64,000 nt of DNA from Moringa oleifera (lineage: Eukaryota > Streptophyta > Magnoliopsida > Brassicales > Moringaceae): positions 3,618,501 through 3,682,500 of the forward strand of contig JAJFZO010000065.1 in the NCBI GenBank assembly GCA_021397835.1, given 5' to 3'. Shown here piece by piece: positions 35,331 to 47,982 of the stretch. The notes under the pieces are model-generated. The model made no database searches. It was not told the DNA's origin and saw nothing but the letters and a program-made list of their open reading frames with translations. Position 1 is the first letter of the stretch; each line of letters opens with the position of its first letter. The translations under genes and the position numbers were made by a program.

Positions 35331-38300
35331 AATTTTTTTTGATGGTATGTATTTGTTTCAAATAAAAATTTGTTACATAGAATTTTTAAATTGAGTATCT
35401 TCAATTTTTAAAAATTGTTGACATAATTCAAATTAAATAAATTAAAATTTAAAAAATTAAGTCAATTAAAAATTTGAAATTCAAGTTAAAATACGATTTT
35501 TTCCTGATATTTGGCCAATTATCTGTGAGGCATGAAGTTGCATGGGTAAATTTACATGTCTTATGGTAGGCATTAGTTTAAAGACATGTTTGACCAAAAA
35601 GAAATTAAATGGTAGAAATTAAAGAAGTTTCATTATAGAAATAATTAACAAGGATTTCTTTTTAAACCTATAAATACAAGTTAAGATAAGTAAATATGTG
35701 TTGCTAAAATATTCACTAATCTAAATCAAGATATATATATATATATATATATTTTAGAGTTTCAATGTTTTTGTAATAAACATTTTTTTATTAAGTTTAA
35801 ACACTTTCATTTGTTTCACATGCAAGTTAAATGAAACATTTTTCATTTTTCTTGTCATTTTTATCTTTGTAAGTTGTAAATTAGTTACTTTGTTATTTTC
35901 TAGTGTATTGTATTTTTTTAATTTTAATTTTTCATAATAAAAAAACAAGTGGAGTTGTGGAAAAATATTCCCATGGCATCAAAATAAGCAAAAATCTAAT
36001 AAAAAAAGAAAGAAAATGATAGAACATGAAAGAAAATAAAAACAAAAAAAAATAAATAAATAAAGGTAACCAATGGAGGAATGCAAGAAAGATAATTTAA
36101 AGTAGATTTTAGCTGTATTTGGTCTGTTTTACTCATTGATACCTTAAAAGCAAGTAGTGAATCTAATGAGCTGACGTGTCTCTCTGATATTCTTATTTTA
36201 GGATACGAGAGAAACAAATATCGTTATCTTTTAGTAAAATTCATTTTCAAAATTGATTGAATTAGTAAAATATAATTAATTTTAATTGATTAGATATCTC
36301 TTCATTAGATTAATTCATATTCAATTGATTAGATTGGTAAATATAATGAATCTCTTAATTATATATGTTCATTGAATTATAAATACACTTAAATTAATTT
36401 ATCTTCAACTAATTAAATTAGTAAAATACGATGAACTTTAAATTGATTAAATACATGTTCACCAATTATACAAATACTTGGACACTTGGACTATTTCATT
36501 TTCAATTGATCAAATTGATAAATTATAATATATTTTAAGTTGATTAAATGTATAATTATTGAATTGTAACTACACATTATAAATTAATACCTTTCTTAAT
36601 TAATATATTTTACATGGTGTCAAAAATTATTAATTTATAAAAATTTTATGGTATTTTGTTATTTTGACATTTCCTTCCCCACCCCCCCCAAGATGTAACC
36701 CAAAGATCATTCTTTATAAGTCAAGAAAATAAGCTTTATTCATAATCTGAAGAAAATAATCTCAATATTAAGCTCATTTTCAAAAGTCTAAGATTCTAAT
36801 GAAGTAAAAATCATAGTACCATAAAAGAAAGGATGTACCTCAAATCTTTCTAACATTTGAAAAATTGAATCTATGGTAAAATTAACAACTTAATTAGAAA
36901 AAAAATTTAAGATTAGATGAAAAAGAACACAAATGATTTACTTTAGGACATATTATCCTTGTATATCCATTGATTGGTCAAAGATTTCTCTCACAAAGAT
37001 TTTATAAATTATCATAGAAAAAATTAAAATTAAAATTCTTTTTATCAAGTTCTTGAAATATATCTAATAACAATTATCTAACTTAAGCATCAGAATCTCT
37101 AAACTTATTTTATCAATTTTTTACTTCAAACTTTTAAAATCTCATCTCTTCAAGATAATTATTAAAGTTATATAGCTTATTATGTCACGTATTTGCTTTT
37201 CAATATTATGCTTGCTTTTATATTAGTATTTATTTTTTTTAATAATAAAGTTTTAATTCTAGCTTTTTATGTCAGTATTTATTTTTTATTTTATTAAATT
37301 TGTTGGTTCAAATATGTTTCAATTAATGAAATGATATTATTATTTTGAAATAAAAATAATAAAAATGCATTTGCTAATACAAAAATTGTATGAAATGAAA
37401 GGTTAACTTGATTTTAAAACATAATATATATATATATTGCAACCATATAAAAATTACATCAAATGTTAAATATGCTTTATATTTTATATTGATATCATGA
37501 CACTCAAAGTTGTATGTGAAAACTTTGCATAAAAATTATGTAAGATATTATTTATTTTATAATTGATTATTATTAAAACATACCATATGCTTTTATCTAT
37601 TAAAAATATGTACAATTTCATAAGTTAAAAACTTTATTTATTTTAAAAAGTATTTTATGATATTATGGTATAATTAGATTTATATTATATTTTAATCAGG
37701 TTTAAAGTGCTTACCATCAAGTTTATTTTAATTAGTTTTTAAATTTAAAATTTATAAATTATTTATTAAGTCTTGAGTTTTTTAATAATTTACCACAATA
37801 ATACAATAAATAAAATTTAATGAATGTTATTATTTAAAAAATTATATTATATATTTTTAATAAATTTATAATTGATGTGATATTTATTAAAAATATGAAA
37901 GTACAATATCTCACACGCATATAATATGAAAGCGCGCGCACACACACATAATATTTTTTAGTTATTCCACTTACATAATAGAATTAAATTGAATATATAT
38001 ATATTTATAATTTATTTTTATTATATAACAATAAGACTCATGTAAATATAAAAATTTAATGTAATAGATATTATAAAAAAGTTAACAAAAGTTATAGAAA
38101 ACTCTAATATTTAGTCCATATAAACAAACTCTCATATTTAAAAAATAATAAATTAAATTTTAATTTATTAATTTGATCTAAATTAAACCTTAACTCAAAT
38201 ACATATAAAAAATTAAAAATATATTCATCGTTAAAATACCTAAAAAATGACTAATAAATTTTTTATTTAATTTTAGATCCATCTATCGAACTTGAATGAT

Positions 38301-38600
38301 TTTTGATTCAATATCTATTTTGATTTTATTTTTAAAAAATTTTTGACAGCATAAATTTTTAAAACATATATTTTTAATATTAAAAATTTTAATTTTTTTT
38401 TGTAATAATAGCTTTAATATTTTTTTTTTACATATGTGGAGTATTTAAATATTTTTAAATTTTATATTTAAAATAAAAATTGTTAAGGGGTGGAGAAATT
38501 ATCATTTTCATCATATTCAATGATCAAAATATGCATGAAAAGACAAATTTAAACTGGTATGAATTGGGTAAAAGATAAACAAATGGAGTTTGAGAAATAC
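35330..38600. other. A+T-rich intergenic DNA
   Basis: No gene recognised. It holds (TA)n at 35,731-35,750, a C run at 36,679-36,690, a diverged tandem repeat at 36,238-36,590 and an alternating CG/CA stretch at 37,933-37,948. The open frames near 35.8 and 36.0-36.2 kb have no protein motif. Confidence 0.5.
36238..36590. repeat. Diverged ~90-105-bp tandem repeat, about four units
   Basis: Units share 'TTCAATTGATTAGATTGGTAA'-like starts (about 36,250, 36,330, 36,405 and 36,512) and 'attgaattataaatacac'-like ends. They are strongly decayed. Confidence 0.55.
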
Positions 38601-41070
38601 TGAATTATCCTAACTACATTTACTTCTGAAGTTTAAAAAAAAAAAGGCTATGACTTTTAACATGAATCATGTCCAGAACTAGAACAGTAATCTTTCATCT
38701 TTTCTCAATGTAATAAAAAAGAAAAAAGCCATGAATGAGTATATTACGAGCACATGAATAACAAAGTCCAAAGTGGGTAAAAAAACTATTGTCTATTATA
38801 GGATTTAAGTTTGGCTTTTTTGATACCAACTAAATATATCTAACTTGAAAAGAATTCATAGTGCAGGGACTAAAAGGATGTTTAGTTGACTGATACAGAA
38901 AGTACTCAAAATAGTAGCTCACTTTCTTATCTACAAGTGAAGAATTCCGCCCAAATGTTTAACAGTCCAATTCTATGTATGTGCTGCAACGATCTTCTTT
39001 TACAACATCAACCAAGGTGAACACTAAATGAAGGCCCTTTTTTGAATACGAAAAACAAGATGTGATCTTATTTTAGAAGTTGCAACTAGAAGAATAGTAG
39101 TAGCTATAACAGGTGAAGCCAATGATAACAATCGGCAATAAGTTACCTATGGGAAGACATGCTAATGCAGCATCTCATCCAACTTCTGCCTGTACTAAGC
39201 CAAACTCTGCAACATGAATTGACAGTAGAAGTGTTAGTATCATGAACTGCAATTCCAAATAACAAAATCCTCTCCACAAAAAATTGTAAGAAAACGAGAA
39301 TGACATAAAGTAAAAGAAAACTCTAATAATAGAAACAATGGTTCTAATAGGGCTTCCCTCTTGACGATTACCCTCTTTGAAAATGTAAAGCATACGTATT
39401 CTGGTTGATCATTCTAAATTGGTAACTTATTAGCAGAAACAAAAAGATGGATGATGTTTTTTAAACAGAAAAGTAAGAGAGTTTCAAAACAAAAAATTAA
39501 TGCTCCTATGAAGGCAAGCAGGAAATCACATATCTAGTAACAAGTCTCTTATTGAGCTATACCATTAAGCAAAAAAGAATAACTCTTCACTGCATAGCAT
39601 GAACTGAGAATTATTAGCCTTCACATTTTGTGTAACTATTTTGCATTCAAAAATTTGGTAGTTAATATGAACATTAAGTTCCAAAGCCTTTGTTTTCCAA
39701 CATATGACAATTAAGAATTTCACATAATCAATAAAAAGGATTCAACAAATAAATAAGAAATAATAAACCAAAGAACAAGGGCAACAAAAACAAAGATAAC
39801 CAAATAAGGAATTCAAAAAAAAAAAAAAAAAGAGTTACAAACATCATATTCAGATAAACGTGAAGCAGTTCAATGATGATGTTAAGCATGCATCCGAATT
39901 AATAGAGTGAGACCATTATTTGCAAAATCAACATTTTTATCAGCCTAGGATGCTTCATATTCTTTTCACTACTTAATCAACTCTTACATGCATTCACCAA
40001 CTTTGTAAACAACATAGGACATTTCAGATTTACCTAAATCACTAGCAGCATCAAGATTTAATAGGCGTGCAAAAGAAAATTAAGTTGCACGTATGTCTAA
40101 GTTCTTTCATTAAGCACCATTGATATAATTTTACCACAGTAACAATAGTTGATAATTGGAATGAAAATGAAGAAAGCCAACAGCACCTTAACCAAGCTCC
40201 TACAAATAAAATAGTAAATAGACAACTAGTATAATAGATGTTATTATTAATGTGTCCATCTAAATGACAATAACCAAAGCGAAGCATGAGGCATACTAAA
40301 AAAAGTTCTTCCAAAATAGTGAGAATTTTCATTTTGAAGCGAAGTCCTTTGATACGAAAATAACATTCCATTTTCCTGAAGAAATGCATCCATATTCATA
40401 AATGGCAAGAAGTTTCTTTATAACATCGAACCCTAGAGAGCATCCATTCCCTGTATTTTTTCCTAAAATGAATTAATCAATCCAAAATGACTAAAAGAGC
40501 TTTGTAAACTAAAGTAGTTTCTCAATTAGTCAGCATCCTTGAACAAATCAGAAATTGCTAATCACCACAACATTCAAGTAAAGTTCTAGCTTACCTTAGG
40601 AATTGATGACAAGGAAACTCTTAAACTTGACTCTGAACGTGGAAAATTCTGATCCAAGTATTCTCATTGCATTCATCCTAGTAATTCTTCTTTATAAAAG
40701 GATGTATTTACACTTGCACCTTCCTTTTCATCACTTTTTCTTCTTTCCTACATCTCCTATTAAACAAACTGTTTATAGCCTCACACTGCCTAATGTAACC
40801 ACTACTGCAACAGAAGCTATTCATTCTCTAATTCCCAGGACAAATATAGCAGTATCAACCAACTAATACAACATGAAAACATTAAGTGTTCAACAAACAT
40901 ACCACAAAAATGATTACAACAATGAACACAAAAAACCTCCATCTTTCACATAAGCATTGACAAAATAAGTGTAGCCAATATCTTGAAGAAAAAGAATATA
41001 ACTAACACTAGGAACCAAATATCTTAACAAATTTGGGACTAAACAAAAAGCAAAAACAACAACAACAAAG
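38600..41070. other. Mostly unrecognised; exon-like scraps on the minus strand
   Basis: Composition returns to that of block A. Short frames with plausible borders occur near 40,590-40,660 (EYLDQNFPRSESSLRVSLSS before a gtaag donor), 40,250-40,390 (NGMLFSYQRTSLQNENSHYF) and 39,145-39,205. I recognise none of them and give no function. Confidence 0.35.
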
Positions 41071-41077
41071 GCACGTC

Positions 41078-41259
41078 TTGATTTTGAATCACAAATGCTT
41101 CTTCCATTAGGAATTTCAGTTAAACTCCATTTCAGTATCTAAGAAATCATAGCATATATGCTCCAATATGTCTTTATTTGCAATAGATCCCATAATGATC
41201 ATAGGAATTTTAGTTCAAGTATACACAAGAGTAGCCCAAATATATTCTCCAAAAGAACC
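41078..41259 (-). pseudogene. NRPB2: NRPB2 exon fragment (N-terminal half)
   Basis: NRPB2 is the second-largest subunit of RNA polymerase II. After a ggatgcag acceptor at 41,259, the minus strand reads GSFGEYIWATLVYT, a stop, then TKIPMIIMGSIANKDILEHI, CYDFLDTEM and, after indels, MEEAFVIQNQ. This matches GQYIRATLPYIRT, ADKDILEHICYDFSDTQM and LEEAFVIQNQ of plant NRPB2. It is broken by at least one stop and two frame changes. In the protein this block precedes the exons at 42.6 and 53.4-53.6 kb, yet on the minus strand it lies after them, so fragment order is rearranged. Confidence 0.8.
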
Positions 41260-41754
41260 CTGCATCCAATGATCATATAAATGAAACATGTCAATATCTT
41301 AAAATTCTGCCAAGAAATTAACAAGTGCTTGAATTTCTTATTACTTTCAAAAATAGACAATAAACACAGAACATAGTAAAGAAAAAAGAAACAAATAACA
41401 AACACAAGGACAAAGCAAACAACAAGATAAAAGAAAAAAATTACAATAACAATACCACCAACAACACAAACACCAACACCAACATGAAACTAAAAAATAA
41501 ATAATAGGTAAAAGAACATGTAATGCAAACCCCAAAGAAGTGATTCTTGGATCTCCTTGGCTATTACTCTTATATTTTGCCCATTGGAACATGCAATGGA
41601 TACTTTAAAGATGCTTCTTGAGTCTCATCAACATGTAACAGAAAACAAAGACAACATTAAAAAGCAATAAAGAAGCACAAAACACAAAATTAAAATGGAG
41701 GACAAGTCCAAAAATAAATAATTAAAAAGCATAAGGAAATTATTGCCTACTTAT

Positions 41755-42106
41755 AAATTATTACTACTACTACTCAATTAGTGCTGTTGCAACTGTTACT
41801 GCAAGATTACTGCTAGATTACTCCTACTACTGCTGCTAAATGATGGCTACTACTGCTGCTAAATTACTACTACTGCCATTGTAGGATTAGTGCTACTACT
41901 ATTGCTGCTGTTACAGCTAAATCACTACTATTGCTACCACTACTGCTACTGCTAAATTAGTGCTACTGTTATTGCTAAATTATTGCTAGTGCTAATGCTA
42001 CTGCAAGATTACTGCAACTAGTACTAGATTACTACTACTACTAGTGCTAGATTATTACTACAACTACTACTATTTTTGCTGCTGCTACTACTACTACTAG
42101 ATTACT
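41755..42106. repeat. Imperfect (TACTGC)n minisatellite
   Basis: About 350 bp of TACTGC/TACTAC/TGCTAAAT words, in multiples of three. It marks the left edge of the block-B array. Similar arrays recur at almost every junction in block B. Confidence 0.85.
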
Positions 42107-42607
42107 GCTAAACAAAGAAAGAACATATGATTATGGGGAACAGAAAATATTACTGATAACGGTGGTATTTTTCCATGACATAAGTATTTACAAGGGATAA
42201 TAGAATCCTCCCTTATAATCTTCCATGCTCTTAAATCTGCAGTTAAAAAGATATTAAGTAAAAACTCAATACAAAACAAAAGGATAAATATTTATTAAAA
42301 TACAAAGAACTCTTCCCTGGAAGCATGATCTCTTTACATTTTGATGTGATTAATTAATCAGCTTCTCTGCAACTACTTGAGAGAAGTGATCATAATTTCT
42401 ACTTATTGGGATCTCTAGTTAATATTATTAGCCTTGACACCATCATTCTCTTTCTAGTTTACTTGCATATTATTAATTTTATTTTCCAGATGAGACATTA
42501 TACCATTAATTTTATCACAATTAGTAAAATCATGATTAAAACATTAAAAAACCTATAATGAAAAAAGTAACTTCTGAATCTTGGTAATAAATTTCTCAAA
42601 GACAAAC

Positions 42608-42692
42608 CATTCTAAATAGGCTTCTGAATAAAGGACCAGCAAGGTCCAGTCTTTTGCTTCCATAATGATCCTTATCATCTTTTGCACTCCGG
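42608..42692 (-). pseudogene. NRPB2: NRPB2 exon fragment, array copy 1
   Basis: 85-nt exon with an acceptor (cttag) and a gtttgt donor. It reads [20 protein letters not shown], then FRSLFRM, matching [20 protein letters not shown] of polymerase II subunit 2. A small insertion (tgcaaaa) follows CCGGAG, where the parent has a direct PE-DD junction. The identity is polymerase II rather than I or III because of the [16 protein letters not shown] block. Confidence 0.82.
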
Positions 42693-43349
42693 CTAAGTGC
42701 ACAAAGAAGAGGCTGATGAATGATATATCTGAAAATAACAGCATAAAAGACTCAGAAACCATTAGAATTTAACTCAGCATTTAAAAAGGCCAAACGTATC
42801 CAAAATAATAAGCTTTCTTTATCTCATAATCAACATCCAAAATACCAAATCTTATTATTCAACAAGTATCAAAATAATTTCATCCTAATATCTTGAATAA
42901 TACAGCAGAATAGAGGGAAAAGATCAAAAATTTAGCATGGACAAACAACATAATATTGCCAAAATTACATATCAATAGATCAATACAAATAGTAGAATTA
43001 GATTTCTTCCTTTCATTACCTTCCAGCCACATGATCCTACTTGCAGCCACATGGCCCTGAAAAGATAACAAAAATACTATTGAGGGAGAAGAAAAAATGT
43101 GCCAACAATAAAATTCGAGAAGGATATCGGCTTACCCTGTGCAAAAAAGCAAATAAGAAAACCTTTAATTTAGTCCTCACATAATCATCATTTACTTGAA
43201 AGTAATACTATGGATTAGAGATGTGCCTACTTATCGGTCATTTCAAAATCACAAAAAAAAAAAAAAAAAAACAGTAAAACATATCCATCACTAAGGTCAT
43301 ATGCCAATAACCTTAAATTCATATTCAAGTAATCAAAAAGGAAAATCCA

Positions 43350-43535
43350 AGACTTGCTACTGCTACTCCATCAAAACGGCTGTTGCTACTGCTACATCAT
43401 GTAAACTCCAGCCACTGCTAATCAATTTAAACTGCTACTCTACCCAAACTGCCACTGCTACACTTTTAATGCTACTTTATTTAAACTACTAGTCCTCCAA
43501 ACTGTTGCTGCTATACTGCCACTACTACTTCATTT
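43350..43535. repeat. (TACTGC)n-type minisatellite
   Basis: Mixed words gctactgctact, catttaaactgc and ctctacccaaact between NRPB2 and ACC1 segments; the partner in the second array copy is 54,168-54,355. Confidence 0.8.
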
Positions 43536-43664
43536 AATATATAAAAAAAAGTATTATGTAATGAAGAAATAATTCAAACAGAAAATTAAAAGGCTGCATG
43601 ACAATGGAACCTTAATGAGCATGACAAAGAGTCTAAAACTGAGGGCACAACCAGTGAAGCAAAC

Positions 43665-44098
43665 CTGCAATCCAAGATTGAGCTCTAGAAAACAGTATTT
43701 TCTGGTATCTATATTGTAAGGATACTCAACAGTAGCTTCGTCAACATAATCAACACATTTAGCCACCTTCTAGCTACTTACAATATTTTCTTGACAGTTT
43801 TTAGATGAGCAAGAGTAATTAGACCCTCTTCACTAACTTATATCAGATACATTAAAAAGTACGGATCTGCTAATAAAATTCTCCTAAAAGATAAATGTTA
43901 TTATTCTCCTTTTATGGTGAGGAACAGGGGATAAAACGTGCATTCCATATAAATGAATATTAAAAACATTGTACGCAATAACCAAATCTAAATTTAGTAT
44001 AAGGAAAAAGAATTAACCTTCTGATGCCTCATCGGGGTATGCAATCAGTTCTTTTTCAAAGCTACACATTTTCATAATGATCACAAAGTAGCTGAACC
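43665..44098 (-). pseudogene. ACC1: ACC1 biotin-carboxylase exons, fragment 1
   Basis: Homomeric acetyl-CoA carboxylase makes cytosolic malonyl-CoA. Two exons of the ATP-grasp biotin-carboxylase domain are seen. 44,018-44,098 reads VQLLCDHYENV then degenerates (parent VQLLCDQYGNVAALHSRDC). 43,665-43,836 reads SEEGLITLAHLKTVKKIL, a stop, and one frame over AKCVDYVDEATVEYPYNIDT, RKYCFLELNLGLQ. A base lost in the AGG-TTG-GCT region shifts the frame. The ATP-grasp motif ELNPRLQ has become ELNLGLQ, losing the active-site arginine. The exon ends in a normal CAG|gt donor. Confidence 0.85.
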
Positions 44099-44215
44099 TA
44101 TAGATGCTAACTCTAATAAGAAAATACGAAACATATCTAAGCCGCTACTCCATCAAAACTGCTACTGCAATGTCTGCTACTCTGTTAAACTCCTATTGCT
44201 ATTGTTGAAACTAGC

Positions 44216-47200
44216 ACTTTTCAATTTCTCCTGTATTTCAAGCCACTTTAGAAGTTAGCATAATTAAAAGTCAAATTAATGCAATTACAGAAACTGAACA
44301 GGGACATACCAGCAACGTAGCATTTTCTGGCCTTTTTTTCTCTGATTTTTCAGTGAATTGATTAATTTCAGATCTTAGACCTACATTCTCAGCTGTCAAC
44401 GATTCAACTTTAGGTGCAAGTTCTTTGGTCTCCTGTATGATAGGAACACAGAATGTTTGCTTCAGATGAGTAAACTTTTGATGCTGGGAGGTTCAAACAA
44501 ACAAGAGGCCTCCAAGTATTACGCCTATTATAGAGCAGTTTTCACAAATTCAATTGTTTCTTTAATTTGTACCTGCTTCCTCAATCTTGACCTTCTAGCA
44601 GATTCATGATTAGACTGTTTCCTCCTCTCCCGTTTCATCTCTTGCCCCTTCTGAGAAAAGGGAAAAAAAAAAAAAAAAGCAAAGCACCAAAAGATACATT
44701 GAACTTAGCGATTACCGAAGCAACACATTTACTTCCCTGTTATGCACATGAACTTCTAGAAATACAATTTCAATGTTTGGACAAGTTGAAGAACATTATG
44801 GAAAGGAAACAAGTAAACGTAATTCAGACACAATAGATAGATAAGATTTGCAAGCAATACCGGTAAGCAGGCTTCATGTTCTACCAGCTGAATACTAAGT
44901 CTAGTCCTTCTTGAACCGTTCTACCATGAATGCTAAGTCTAGTCCTTCGGAACCGTTCTTTCTTTGATTTGTACCTGCTTCCTCAATCTTGATCTTTTAG
45001 CAGATTCACGATTAGACTGTTTCCTCCTCTCCTATTTCAGCTCTCGCTCGTTCTGAGGAAAAAAAAAAAAAAAGCAAAGCACCAAAAGATACATTTAACT
45101 TAGCAATTACCAAAGCAACACATTTACTTCCCTGTTATGCGCATGAACTTTGGGAAACAATACAATTTCACTGTTTGGACAAGTTGAAGAACATTATGGG
45201 AAGGAAACAAGTAAAAATAATTCAGACAAAACAGATAAGATTTGCAAGCAGTACCAGTAACCAGGCTTCAGCTGGCACAACCGGCACAAGCCTGTGAAAC
45301 ACTAGAAGGACTAGACTTAGCATTCATGGTAGAAGGGTTTCGAAGCTCCACTCATGCCAGGAGGTATTACAGTTCCAACAGGCTTCCCTGCAATGCTAAC
45401 AGGAGCAGCAGTTGCAACCAACATCTTTTCAGAACCTCCATTCACTTCCCCAGCAGAAAGCGGAGTAGACTGGTTCTGGTTCTTCCCTTCTACACCTGTT
45501 TGCACATAGATTTAGTAACCATAAGCCTGCAAACATGAGAAGTCAACAGCATCATAATAGAGCTCGGTAATTCCGAGATCAATCTGAATAAGATCATTGT
45601 GCTTGCACACCATATTCTCGGAAATAATCACAGGTGAGATAAACTTACAGGTAATACAGGAAACTAATTCATCATCAAAATCCTAATTCGAAGGAACTAA
45701 TCTTTGCTCTATTCCTAGAAAAAGGTGAAAAACTTGTTGCTGCAATACAATTTTATTTCATCTTATTTGATTTTATCAGAATCATCAATATTTGTTTCTA
45801 CAGTAGAGTAAGAATATACACTAGTTGATTCTTTGTCGATTACAAGAACTGAAGCATTCTAACATCTCTCTGAGTAGAGAACAATTTATGTCAGTAAAAA
45901 TCAGAACACCAGTTCAACAGGGCAGTTTTATCAATAAACTAACACGTACACGAGTACCATGCTGCCTGAAAGCCCTATTGTGAAGGAAACTTATGTCACT
46001 AAGAAAAAATGGCCAGGGAAACTCTATTGTTGATCCATATATGAAGCTTGGAGGAGTATGGGCTCATACCAATAGCTGGTATTCCCTCGCGGCTTCTTTT
46101 CCTTTCAGTTTGATCCATCTGAGCGAAGAAGGGCATAGATGAGAAAAAAAAAGATTTAGCAGTTTTGCGCCTCAACATGCATATACAATATATACAAACT
46201 ATACTAAAAAAAATTGCTCATAGGAAGAAGTCCTCACCCCAGTTGCAATCCCATCATTTCCATCACTGGAACATTCAGTTTCCACACTGGTCATGCATAA
46301 AAAAGATAGGAAATTAAACAAGTACAAGATAAAGAAGAAACAACCACTTGAAAGGGCAAATCTCCAAGAAAAGCAGAGGCTAGTTCCACAAACCTCTGTG
46401 ACAGCCCATGTTCAGCCCCACCTTCAGCACTCTCAACATTACCGTTGCCTATTGACATTGCAAGTCCATCAAATCCTTTCAACTTCTTCATTAAACCATG
46501 TTCTGCATGTCCTGAAGACTTTGTCGGAGTATCTATGCTCAAGGGGTTGCAGCCTGCATCTGCAAAATTATTGTATATAACACCAACACGTGGCAAGCAC
46601 TAGAGGAAGCTAGCTTTTCTATTCTCTCACTTAATGCTATCTTAGTCACATTGGTTAACGCTTAAAAGTGATAGAACCAATAGCTATTCACTTACAACAG
46701 GTGACGAGGGAATCCCATGCCCTTGTGAATGTGTACCCTGATAAAGGAGAGGGAAAAGATAAGTATAATAGAAATCTTTAGCTTATCTATAATTTTAGCT
46801 TTGTCCTTCCGACACAATTGCAGCCATCACAATTAGTGAACACATCTTTCACCAAACAAAATAAGCTTGGTGCAATCGGCATCTAGGACTTGTCAGTCAT
46901 ATCCAAAAGATGGTTGGTAAACTCTGTTCACTTTGTAAAAGGCGCTGGGTGCATTCAATTTGCATTGAACGTTAACTTTGGACGCTAGAAATCAACCTAT
47001 TTTCCTAAGCGTCCTAAATCAAGGTGAAAATCTTACAAATTTTCTTGCAAATGTGAACCTAACCAAGAAATAGCGAAAGTAAGCTTACCAGAGAAACTGC
47101 AGGATGCGCATAAACTCCTCCATGAGAATAGATTGCTGCATAAGGTGCGCCATAAGGTGGCATCATAGGCTGGAAGGAGGACTGTGTTCAGATACAAGAT

Positions 47201-47785
47201 TTGCCTACTATCTACTGGATGTATTTATTAGCACATGAAATAACAAAGCTTTAATCAACACCTGCAGTGGGACCCACATATAGGGGTGGGGAGCATGACC
47301 ACATGCTACAGCTGAATTGTAATAAGGAGGAATAGCGACTCGGGGGCCATAATATGCCTTGAAATGAAACATAAAAAATTTCAATAACTCTAATTATTTT
47401 CATGAGAAGCAAAGATCTTTTTAGTGTTTAAGCTAAACAAGTAGATTTAACAATTGTAGCAAAACAGAGAACTAAGTGCATGAATAAAGTAGATAAACCT
47501 GCATGGCAGCCCAATCAGGATACACATGAATATTGGTCCGATCCTGTCAATAGAAAATGATTGACCAATATTCAGACACAAACAGACAAGGTTAATCCTC
47601 AAAGAAAAGACCGAAAGGTGTACACATTGAACTAGTCTAAACTGAAGAAAAAAATTGTTCCTTCCTAGCAACAAAAAGACAAGATCTCAGTCAATTGAAA
47701 CATTCATAAGTTCCCAGCTTACCGGTGGTGCAGGTGATGATGGTTTATCGGACTTAGAGGATTTTCCTTCTTCATTGTTCCCCAT
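44216..47785 (-). pseudogene. GBF3: GBF3-like bZIP gene, copy 1 (most complete)
   Basis: G-box-binding factors are nuclear bZIP regulators with a proline-rich MFMR region. Exons: 47,723-47,785 (MGNNEEGKSSKSDKPSSPAP), 47,499-47,543 (NIHVYPDWAAMQ), 47,262-47,357 (AYYGPRVAIPPYYNS), 47,089-47,169 (PMMPPYGAPYAAIYSHGGVY), 46,696-46,737, 46,394-46,559 (SIDTPTKSSG, GFDGLAMSIGNGN), 46,238-46,286, 46,070-46,118 (RKRSREGIPAIG), 45,255-45,495, a bZIP exon twice (44,975-45,052 and 44,573-44,650), 44,310-44,432 (zipper) and the start of the next at 44,230. Exon 9 is frameshifted and stops after PFYHEC. One bZIP exon has a stop in ELK*ERR, the other reads KGQEMKRERRKQSNHESA. The C-terminal exons are replaced by minisatellite. 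Exons 5 and 6 do not join in phase by my count. Confidence 0.88.
44565..45390. repeat. ~0.4 kb internal tandem duplication in GBF copy 1
   Basis: 44,565-44,965 and 44,967-45,370 repeat the bZIP exon, its upstream intron ('gcaaagcaccaaaagataca') and the end of exon 9. The other three GBF copies have one unit only. The duplication gives copy 1 two bZIP exons. Confidence 0.85.
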
Positions 47786-47982
47786 GATCACACTATCCAT
47801 CTAAACTGCTACTCCGTCCAAACTACTACTACATTGCCACTGCCACTCTATTTTATAGATGAAATAAAGCAGTATGTAATGAAGAAATAATTGAAACAGA
47901 AAATTAAAAGGCTACATGACAATGTAATGCTAATGAGTATAACAAGGAGTCAACAAAAGAGGGCACAACCAGAGAAGCATAC

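Noticed and set aside
43020..43056. Short exon reading GHVAASRIMWLE as part of ACC1 (GHCVAVRVTSE)
   Set aside because: Only about six matching residues in a 37-nt stretch (also at 53,825-53,865); too short to assign.
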